Both the position numbers and the translations under genes were made by a program. From Cepaea nemoralis (lineage: Eukaryota; Mollusca; Gastropoda; Stylommatophora; Helicidae): 64,000 nucleotides of DNA. The notes beneath the pieces are model-generated. The model searched no databases and was not told the DNA's origin. It saw nothing but the letters and a program-made list of their open reading frames with translations. This document shows positions 57,059 through 64,000 of this stretch, one piece after another. The stretch is from the NCBI GenBank assembly GCA_014155875.1, contig JACEFZ010028301.1, positions 1-64,000 of the forward strand, read 5' to 3'. Position 1 is the first letter of the stretch. Each line of letters begins with the position of its first letter.

Positions 57059-59792
57059 AAAGGCAGTTCCAAAATCTGACTACATTTATATGCTCGGTGA
57101 TTTCAATGCTCGTGTGGGCAAGGACTCGAGTTCATGGCCAGTGTGCCTTGGAAAATACAACATCGGTCGCATGAATGAAAATGGGCAAAGGCTGCTGGAG
57201 CATTGCACCAGTAATGAACTATGCGTTACAAATTCCTTTTTTAAAAGCAAAAGAGATGCATAAGGTCACATGGAAACATCCAAGATCCGGCCATTGGCAC
57301 CAGCTGGACTCCATCATCACACGGAGACAACATCTGAACCATATATCATTGACTCGAAGTTACCACAGTGCTGACTGTGATACGGATCATTCTTTGGTTG
57401 TTGCAAGGGTTAGACTGAGACCAAAGAGACTCTACACAGCTAAACACAAATCTAGCCCAGGATTAATATTATTAACACTCACGATCCTGAAAAGTGCTTT
57501 CAGTTTCAAAAGCAACTTGAAGACGCTTTCACTGATACACCAAAAAATTGTACAGTAAATGAAAAGTGGGGTCAAATTAAGGAAACTCTTTATAAAACTG
57601 CCATAGGGGTTTACGGCACTGTTGATCATAAGAGGCAGGACTGGTTTGCGGCAAACAGCGAGACTCTGCAGCCCTTGATTGATAAGAAGAAGAAAGCTCT
57701 CTTAAGAAACAAGGAAAGACCAACGCGTAACACTCTGAGTGAGCTAAGGCAAGCTAGGAAGGATGTGCAAAAGGCTGCCAAGCATTGTGCAGATGATTAT
57801 TGGATCAAGTTATGTGAGTCCATTCAAATCGCAAGTGATAAGGGAAAAATAAGAAGCATGTATGAAGGAATAAAGAAAGCCTGTGGTCCAATGATCAAAA
57901 GAAGTGCACCATTGAAAACCTTGACTGGAGAAATCATCACTGATAAGAAACAGCAGATGGATAGATGGGTAAGCACTATTTGGAGCTTTACTCAAATGAG
58001 ACCAAACTAGCGGATGATGCCCTCAACGCCATAGAGGCTCTACCAACTCCTGACCACCTGAACACACTTCCCACCATAACAGAAGTTAAGTGTGCTATAA
58101 ATGAACTTGCATCTGGCAAGGCTCCAGGTAAGGATGGGATTCGAATAGAGGTTATCAGGAGTGGGCAAGACACACTCACTCTACAGATCCACCAGCTAAT
58201 AGAGCTATGCTGGCGAGAAGGACAAGTCCCACAGGATTTCAAAGATTCAAGCATCATAACACTGTACAAGAACAAGGGCGATCGGAGCGACTGCAACAAC
58301 TATAGGGGTATCTCACTACTGTGTATTGTTGGAAAAACATTTGCCAGAATTGTTCTGCGCAGACTTCAAGTCCTAGGAGATCAAGTCTACCCCGAATCAC
58401 AGTGTGGCTTTCGACAGAACCGGTCTACCAATGATATGATATTCTCATTGCGACAAATGCAAGAAAAATGCCGTGAACAGAATCAACCACTGTTTATTGC
58501 CTTCATCGACCTCACAAAGGCATTTGATTTGGTCAGTCGTGAGGGTCTGTTCAAGGCACTAAAGAAAATTGGCTGCCCACCAAACCTTCTGTCCATTGTG
58601 GAATCGTTCCACACAGGCATGAAGGGTATAATCAGGTTTGATGGTGCAACTTCTGAAGAGTTTGAAATCAAGAGTGGAGTTAAGCAAGGTTGTGTACTAG
58701 CTACCACCCTCTTTGGAATATACTTTTCACTTCTACTGAAATATGCCTTTCGTGATCAGGATGGTGGTATATACATTCACTCACGCTCAGATGGCGGCCT
58801 TACAATGCTCAGAGATTGAAGGCCAAGACCAAAATTAGGAGGGTACTGATCAGAGAGTTGCTTTTTGCAGATGATGCTGCAGTTACGACCAACTCTGAGG
58901 AAGAATTGCAATGTCTACTATCTGCATTCTCCCATGCTTGTTCTGAATTTGGTTTAACAATTAGCAAAAAGAAGACACAGATTATGTCACAAGGTGCACA
59001 TGGGGTACCATCAATCTTTATTGACGACGCCGAACTAGAGATGGTAGACCATTTTACATATCTAGGATCAGTGGTAAATAGCAAATTATCCCTAGATCAG
59101 GAAATCAACATCCGGATTGGTAAGGCAGCAACAACAATGAACAGGTTAAGAAAAAGAGTCTGGGAGAACAGGAAGCTTACTGCCAAAACAAAAGTCCTTG
59201 TCTATCAAGCCTGTGTCCTTAGTACTCTTCTTTATGGCAGTGAAACCTGGACAACTTACTCACACCAAGAGAAACATTTAAACAGCTTTCATATGCGGTG
59301 TCTGCGAAGAATTCTTGGTATTAAGTGGCAAGACAAAATCACAAATACTGAAGTATTGGAAAGATCAGGTTGTGTGACAGTTTATTCCATGCTCAGTCTT
59401 CGTAGACTTAGATGGATAGGACATCTTAGGAGGATGGATGATGGTAGAATACCAAAGGACATCTTTTTTGGTGAATTACAGATGGGTAAGAATCTCAGGG
59501 TCGGCCTCTACTACGATACAAAGATGTGTGTAAGCGGGACATGATTGATAGAGGCATTGATAATGCACAGTGGGAGCAAGTCGCCGCTGAACGTGTTGCA
59601 TGGAAGGCAAACATCAGAAATGGAATAAAGACAAAGGAGAAAATTATTGCAGATAAGTCACACACCGAGCGTTTGAGACGTAAGATGGTGCATGATGGTG
59701 GAAATGACCACGTGTTCACATGCACCCACTGTGAACGGACATTTACATCGCAAATTGGCCTTATCAGTCACATTCGCTACCGCCATAGGTAA
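57059..59792 (+). pseudogene. LINE-A: rest of endonuclease, reverse transcriptase and C-terminal C2H2 finger
   Basis: After LINE-B the frame resumes with YIYMLGDFNARVGKD (endonuclease D/N) and DCDTDHSLVVARVR (terminal DH). RT blocks follow: SGKAPGKDGIRIEVI, NNYRGISLLCIVGKTFARI, IAFIDLTKAFDLV, GVKQGCVLATTLFGIY and the catalytic LLFADDAAV at 58,861-58,881. The post-palm region has LYGSETWTTY, RCLRRILGIKWQDKI and RWIGHLRRMDDGR. The ORF closes with FTCTHCERTFTSQIGLISHI, RYRHR, a classical C2H2 finger (C-x2-C and H-x4-H) that may bind nucleic acid. Frameshifts near 57,480, 57,970, 58,800 and 59,490 inactivate it. Confidence 0.9.
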
Positions 59793-59984
59793 AAGTTATT
59801 ATGCCTTTTTAAAGCACAAACTATCGTCTGTCAAGACGGCAAGGTGCCAATGAGAATGAGTGATATTTGAATAGTTCTATAGGGTGTTCTGAAGTGGAAA
59901 TATTATTCAGAATGCTGTGGTACTCAATATTAACATATATGCTTGCAGACTTTAACATGAAATATGATATGTGTATAGATTTCT

Positions 59985-60580
59985 ATAGTCTACTGAGAAG
60001 ATCAGCCAGGTTATTATCTTTACTCGGTATGTGACAGATATCAAAATCATAATCTTGCAAGAGAAGAGACCATCTGTGTATTCTGGAGTTTTTTAGGACG
60101 TCCATCTTTAAAGACCTGTAAAGGCTTATTGTCAGAAAGAACAAGGAATTTCTTCCCTAGCAAATATTTAGAAAACTTATTGACGCTTTCTATCAGAGCT
60201 AAAGCTTCAAGTTCAGTGACGACATATTTCTTTTGAGTGTCTGATAGTTTCCTGCTAAAGTTTAGAACAGGATGTAATTTACCATCATGAATTTGCAACA
60301 GAATCGCAGAAATTGCATAGAAGCTAGCATCAGTCTGAACAATGAAGTCTTTTGAGATGTCAGGTAGTTTCAGAATTGGACAATTACTAAAAAGATTCTT
60401 AATTTGTTGTAGAAGTTCATCATGTTTCTCAGTCCACTTAATTTTAGCGGGTTGACCTTTTTTCAATAGTTCTGAAAAAGTTGCTGTCATGTCCGCGAAA
60501 TTAGGAATAAACTTTTGGTAGTAATTTATGAGTCCTAACACACTTATAACTTTCGTCTTAGTGGTAGTAGTTTTAAAATT
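59985..60580 (-). pseudogene. Gypsy-type pol fragment: RT thumb and RNase H
   Basis: The minus strand reads LGLINYYQKFIPNFADM, then IVQTDASFYAISAILLQ (first acidic residue), TELEALALIESVNKFSKYLL (glutamate) and LVLSDNKPLQ (second aspartate). After a frameshift at a T run near 60,092 it continues as DYDFDICHIPSKDNN and LADLLS with the terminal His/Asp. Domain order is as in Gypsy polyproteins. RT palm and integrase are absent, and the upstream part breaks off near 60,580. It is a different copy from the one at 28.8 kb (RTDAST there, QTDASF here). Confidence 0.85.
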
Positions 60581-60837
60581 TTAGAATTGTGAAAACCAAA
60601 ATGAGGTTTGTCTTGCAGCTCATTTCTTATTAACGGACTAGGATAATGGAGAATGGAATAAAATTTTAAATTTCTTAAACATTACTCTTTCTTGAATCTG
60701 TGGTGTGTCTTTTCTGAATGTATGAATTCATATTCCTTTTTTAAAACTTTGTTGACTTGAACAATGTTATAGCCTTCAGTGGTGTATATACTGTATACCA
60801 TACATGTTGTGGTGAAGTTAATCTGGTTTATCTCAAG
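60581..60837. other. No gene recognised
   Basis: AT-rich sequence between the Gypsy fragment and the LINE-C target site. Confidence 0.4.
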
Positions 60838-60848
60838 TAGATACAAGT

Positions 60849-63281
60849 GACCTCATCTGGCAGAGGACTGACGAGGACAAGGGCAAAGCCCTCTTTGAAC
60901 GCTACCTTGAGCAAAGCAACCAGACAGACATGGGAGGCCGAAATCTGGCCAAGGAGGTCACCTCAGACAGATGCAAGGCCCAGAACACTTCGGATGAAGA
61001 CACAGTGACAGTGAAAGAAATCAAGGCTGTGCTTCGACGATCAAAAAACAGTGCTCCAGGTCCTGATGGCATAAGATACGACGACATAAATAGGTGTACC
61101 GACAATGAGCTAGAGAAACTAGCAGACATGTACAACAACAGTATAGGGAGTGCTAGCATCAAGGAGGAATGGTTACACAGCTATCTGATTCCCTTGCCGA
61201 AGCCTGACAAAGACCACAAAAAAATTCAGGGATATCGAATTATAACCATGCAGAATACAATAGGCAAGCTGCTGGAGAAGGTAATTGCCAGGAAAATATC
61301 AAGCCAACTAGAGAGGCAAGGTGTTTTCCCACCCACCCTGGGTGGGTACCGTCCAAAGAGAGAAACCTGGACCAATGCAGCAGTCTTTGCCCAGGATGTC
61401 TATGAAGGTTTCCACTCAGGCACTGAAACCGTTGCTGCAGCGATTGATCTTGAGGACGCATACAACAGAGTACCACTGGATATTTTAATGTTTCAGCTTC
61501 TCGAACTAAACGAAAATCCATTCCTCCTTAGTTGGATCGCTGTAGCCTTCTTCCAACGCAAAGTAGTTTTTAGATGTGGCAGTTGGACTTCGGAACCAAC
61601 AACAATATATCCTGGCCTACCACAGGGATCACCATTATCTCCGGTACTGTTCAACGCCTACACAGTGAGAATCACCAGTGAGCAGATCACTGGACCTGGC
61701 AGGACATTGTCATATGCCGATGATGTTTTAGTGTATCGTCAGGGGAAGGATAGAGAGGAGGTTGCTGTGGAACTACAAACCGAACTCAATCGCATAAGTA
61801 CTTGGTGTGATGAAGCTGGGGCAATGGTCAACCCAACAAAGGCAACAGTGACTTGGTTCTCGTTGAATAATCATATTGTCAACACTCCAACACCAACTGT
61901 GACGCTGTGTTCAGAGACAGTGGAAAGAACGCAGGCAATGAATTACCTGGGGATACGGTTTGATCGAAGCCTTGCTTATAATGTGCACATAGACCAGGTG
62001 ATAACAAAGGCCAAGCGGGGTTTGGCAGCGATGCGGGTGATGGCGGCAGCAAACTGTGAGCAGCGCCATCTATGTCTTCTGTACGAGGGGTTGGTCATGT
62101 CTGTTTTGGAGTATGCAATGGCAATCCTGACTCTCAGCCATAAGCAGATAGAAAGGATGGAAAGGATACAGAATGAAGCTATGCGCATTATTCTTGGATG
62201 TACAAGAGATACAGCATGCAGGGCGATGCGCTACCTTCTTGGTTTTCCAACCATTGAAGAGAGAATACAAGGTTGCAGAGCACGCGCCTACCTCAGAATT
62301 AACGCAAACACACAACATCCACTGCACAGTGAAATTAGGAAGGTGAAGGGCAGCAGGTTAAAAAGAGGACGGTCGTGGATGAGTCAAGCCGAAGACATTC
62401 TTCAACAGGTGTGTTCACTTGAGGACTTAGAACCTGGCGAGGAGTGGGTGCGAGTGCCAACAGACTTCTGCACATCCTTTTCAGTTTGCATCCAACTAGA
62501 TAGAAAATGCAGACAAGAAAATCCGGCTGCTGTTGAGGCTGAAGTACAAGCGTTGATTTTCGAGAATTCGCTAGACGGTGACGCGGTCATCTACACAGAT
62601 GGGTCGGTCGTCCGACACGTGAGAAGCTCATGGGCCTTTACAGCTCGGGCCGGAGGGAGAATTGTGAAGGAGGACTCTGGTGCTTTCACTGAAACCACAA
62701 GTAGCCTGACCATGGAAGTCATGGCAGTAAGTAAAGCAATAACATGGCTCGAGACACAGACATTCACTAGGGCATGTTTCCTTAGCGACTCAATGAACAT
62801 GATCAAGAGGATAGAGGAGGGGTCGATCCGAAGAGAATGGTTGCTGCCTCTGGAGCGGTCTCGACTGGCAAAGATTAGTTTCATCTTCGTGCCAGGGCAT
62901 GCGGGAGTACAAGGAAATGAGCGGGCTGACAAGCTCGCAGGTGAGGCTACTGTGGAGGGCGGAAGCGCCATGGACCAGGCCGACATTCTGAATGCTCTAC
63001 GAGAAGTAAGACTGTTGCGAGAACCAAGTGATGACTGTGAATCTACAACCATGGCCAGACTGCGAGAGCAGCAAATTAAAAGAGGGGTGGCCAAACAAGA
63101 ACACTACGCAGGAAGCCAAAGAAGATTTATAAACCAACACAGAACTGGCGTCGTTAGCCACTACACGTTGCGGGATTTGCTGAGGAGGGGATCCGAGCAC
63201 TTATGGACTGAATGGTTCGATGTGCAGTGAAGATGATCTGTCGACTAACTAACTAACTAACTAACTAACTAATTAACTAAC
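60849..63281 (+). mobile_element. LINE-C copy 1, 5'-truncated, 11-bp duplication, (CTAA)n tail
   Basis: TAGATACAAGT at 60,838-60,848 and 63,282-63,292 gives exact borders. The copy lacks any first ORF and the endonuclease but carries the whole RT and RNase H. Ten or so CTAA units form the tail. A perfect duplication and an undamaged frame make it the youngest LINE insertion in the window. Confidence 0.95.
60930..63230 (+). CDS. LINE-C reverse transcriptase-RNase H, open 766-codon frame (5'-truncated element)
   Basis: The frame is open from the element's first base at 60,849; the first ATG is at 60,930. RT blocks: SAPGPDGIRYDDI at about residues 41-53, YRIITMQNTIGKLLEKVIAR, AAAIDLEDAYNRV, GLPQGSPLSPVLFNAYT and the catalytic YADD at 262-265. 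RNase H residues are all present: D in YTDGSV (about 556), E in MEVMAV (596), D in LSDSMN (620) and H and D in PGHAGVQGNERADKLAG (from 656). This combination is typical of the I-type LINE lineages, which copy RNA at nicked DNA. No endonuclease is included, so alone it could not complete normal insertion. Transcription would depend on chance flanking promoters. Two other copies lie at 18.4 and 35.1 kb. Confidence 0.92.
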   Translation: MGGRNLAKEVTSDRCKAQNTSDEDTVTVKEIKAVLRRSKNSAPGPDGIRYDDINRCTDNELEKLADMYNNSIGSASIKEEWLHSYLIPLPKPDKDHKKIQGYRIITMQNTIGKLLEKVIARKISSQLERQGVFPPTLGGYRPKRETWTNAAVFAQDVYEGFHSGTETVAAAIDLEDAYNRVPLDILMFQLLELNENPFLLSWIAVAFFQRKVVFRCGSWTSEPTTIYPGLPQGSPLSPVLFNAYTVRITSEQITGPGRTLSYADDVLVYRQGKDREEVAVELQTELNRISTWCDEAGAMVNPTKATVTWFSLNNHIVNTPTPTVTLCSETVERTQAMNYLGIRFDRSLAYNVHIDQVITKAKRGLAAMRVMAAANCEQRHLCLLYEGLVMSVLEYAMAILTLSHKQIERMERIQNEAMRIILGCTRDTACRAMRYLLGFPTIEERIQGCRARAYLRINANTQHPLHSEIRKVKGSRLKRGRSWMSQAEDILQQVCSLEDLEPGEEWVRVPTDFCTSFSVCIQLDRKCRQENPAAVEAEVQALIFENSLDGDAVIYTDGSVVRHVRSSWAFTARAGGRIVKEDSGAFTETTSSLTMEVMAVSKAITWLETQTFTRACFLSDSMNMIKRIEEGSIRREWLLPLERSRLAKISFIFVPGHAGVQGNERADKLAGEATVEGGSAMDQADILNALREVRLLREPSDDCESTTMARLREQQIKRGVAKQEHYAGSQRRFINQHRTGVVSHYTLRDLLRRGSEHLWTEWFDVQ

Positions 63282-63292
63282 TAGATACAAGT

Positions 63293-63540
63293 TAGGTAAG
63301 CAAGGTAAGGAGAGATAAGTGTAGATTGTTTTCTGTAATGTCCTCTCCATTTTCTCAACCATTTTGTAACAGATTTCTTGATTTGTGCGCAGATGTTTGT
63401 AACAGTCCAATCATCATGGGTGAGAATTAGTTTAATGAGTATCATCACATGAAAAATAAATATGTTTATGATGTTCCACTGCCATTGTTCTGTGAACTGT
63501 ATATGTTGTTTGTAAAAATTAGATGTACTTATGGGTGGTG
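63293..63540. other. No gene recognised
   Basis: AT-rich sequence continuing from the Gypsy integrase remnant. Confidence 0.4.
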
Positions 63541-63815
63541 TTATAACTTCTATTCTGTCTTTATGTGGTCTTATGATGTCGACCGCTATTTTTTTGGAAC
63601 GGTCGAGATGCCAAATCATTTTTTTGAACTTGTGCCTAAGGATGTTTACCTTTTCGGTGTCGTCCTTTGGCATAGTTCGCATGATCGGACATGTCCACAA
63701 ATACCCTTCGAATAGCCAGGCCAGTAGAATTGTGCCATAATTCTTTGTGTAGTTCTGGCTATCCCCATGTGACCTGCAAATGGGGAGTCATGTGCAAGTT
63801 TCAGTACCTCGCTGC
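63541..63815 (-). pseudogene. Gypsy integrase remnant (zinc-binding domain and start of core)
   Basis: The minus strand reads LAHDSPFAGHMGIARTTQRI, AQFYWPGYSKGI, HVRSCELCQRTTPKR and, beyond a stop and frameshift near 63,645, KKIAVDIIRP. The H..H..C..C pattern is the integrase zinc-binding domain. VDIIxP is the start of the catalytic core with its first aspartate. Any RT of this copy would lie beyond the right edge of the window. Since integrase should follow RNase H, this piece and the fragment at 60.0-60.6 kb come from different copies or a rearrangement. 63,816-64,000 is unassigned. Confidence 0.75.
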
Positions 63816-64000
63816 ATATTTACTAGGTAGCACTGTTTGGAAGAGTAGTGTTGTTCCCTTCCTGTATTGCCTGGTGAGTATTTTGTTATTTAACATAAAT
63901 TTCAATGTACCCTGTTTCGCTTGTTTGGCTGGTTTGTGTATGTTCTTAAAACATGTTTGTAATGTGGGGTCTTGTTTTTGTTCTGTGGCTAAGTCTTTCG

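Larger units (their letters stand above)
49700..59870 (+). mobile_element. LINE-A, near full length, interrupted by LINE-B
   Basis: The 5' UTR (49,706-50,390) begins with AGCGCCG and CGGCGCT as a 7-bp hairpin. It matches the two short derivatives at 12.0 and 15.4 kb, so this is the genuine 5' end region. The coding body is split at 50,807/57,047 by LINE-B, with AGACTCCGTGAT duplicated at 50,796-50,807 and 57,047-57,058. The 3' end is ACTATCGTCTGTCAAGACGG plus CAAGGTGCC near 59,865. Without the insert it is about 3.9 kb, a normal size for a one-ORF EN-RT LINE. Confidence 0.88.

Overview
The window is animal (metazoan) nuclear DNA, not prokaryotic: it has intron-split coding exons with consensus splice sites, tRNA-derived SINEs, several non-LTR (LINE) families with RNase H, Gypsy, mariner and Penelope-like elements, and dense microsatellites. 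The repeat mixture would suit a mollusc or another lophotrochozoan, but nothing here fixes the species. The only host coding sequence I can support is the last two exons of one plus-strand gene at 1,097-1,342 and 3,289-3,572. They are joined by a phase-1 intron, and the product is unrecognised, with a weak resemblance to neuralized (NHR) domains. Everything else is mobile DNA, simple repeats or unassigned sequence.

Names used below are local labels. LINE-A is a 3'-half EN-RT element (49.7-59.9 kb) with a C-terminal C2H2 finger. LINE-B is an EN-RT-RNase H element inserted in LINE-A. LINE-C is an RT-RNase H element with a (CTAA)n tail (60.8-63.3, 18.4-19.6 and 35.1-35.5 kb). LINE-D is a degenerate RNase H element with a (CTCAA)n tail (5.7, 30.4, 33.0 and 34.2 kb). 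LINE-E has a (TGAA)n tail (31.0 and 37.8-38.9 kb). SINE-G is a 140-bp unit with a (GAA)n tail. SINE-core is an eight-copy family sharing one conserved central block.

Layout: 0.2-1.05 kb is a 37-bp minisatellite with a 336-bp higher-order period. 1.1-4.8 kb is the end of the host gene, whose intron holds SINE and LINE fragments and an inverted pair of Penelope-type termini with hammerhead cores. 5-20 kb is LINE/SINE debris, a palindromic MITE, two internally deleted LINE-A derivatives, a SINE embedded in a CTT array and a LINE-C copy. 20.9-26 kb is a mariner split by 3.7 kb. 26.4-30 kb is a decayed Gypsy element. 30-42 kb is LINE-D, LINE-E, SINE-core and a Penelope-like endonuclease fragment followed by its own hammerhead motif. 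42.2-46.4 kb is a satellite block built on a 2.6-kb inverted repeat. 46.4-49.7 kb is mostly unassigned. 49.7-59.9 kb is a three-level nest: LINE-A contains LINE-B, which contains a 1.35-kb LTR-like insert. Each inner join carries a target duplication, and the LINE-B reading frame is restored exactly when the LTR-like insert is removed. 60-64 kb has Gypsy fragments flanking a LINE-C copy with one open 766-codon frame.

The strongest relationships are parasitic partnerships. SINE-G matches the 3' end of LINE-B. The SINE at 16.9 kb shares its 3' end with LINE-C. Two short elements join the 5' and 3' ends of LINE-A with no coding body. The most interesting RNA-level signals are the hammerhead cores at Penelope termini and a possible HDV-like fold at the exact 5' end of LINE-B.
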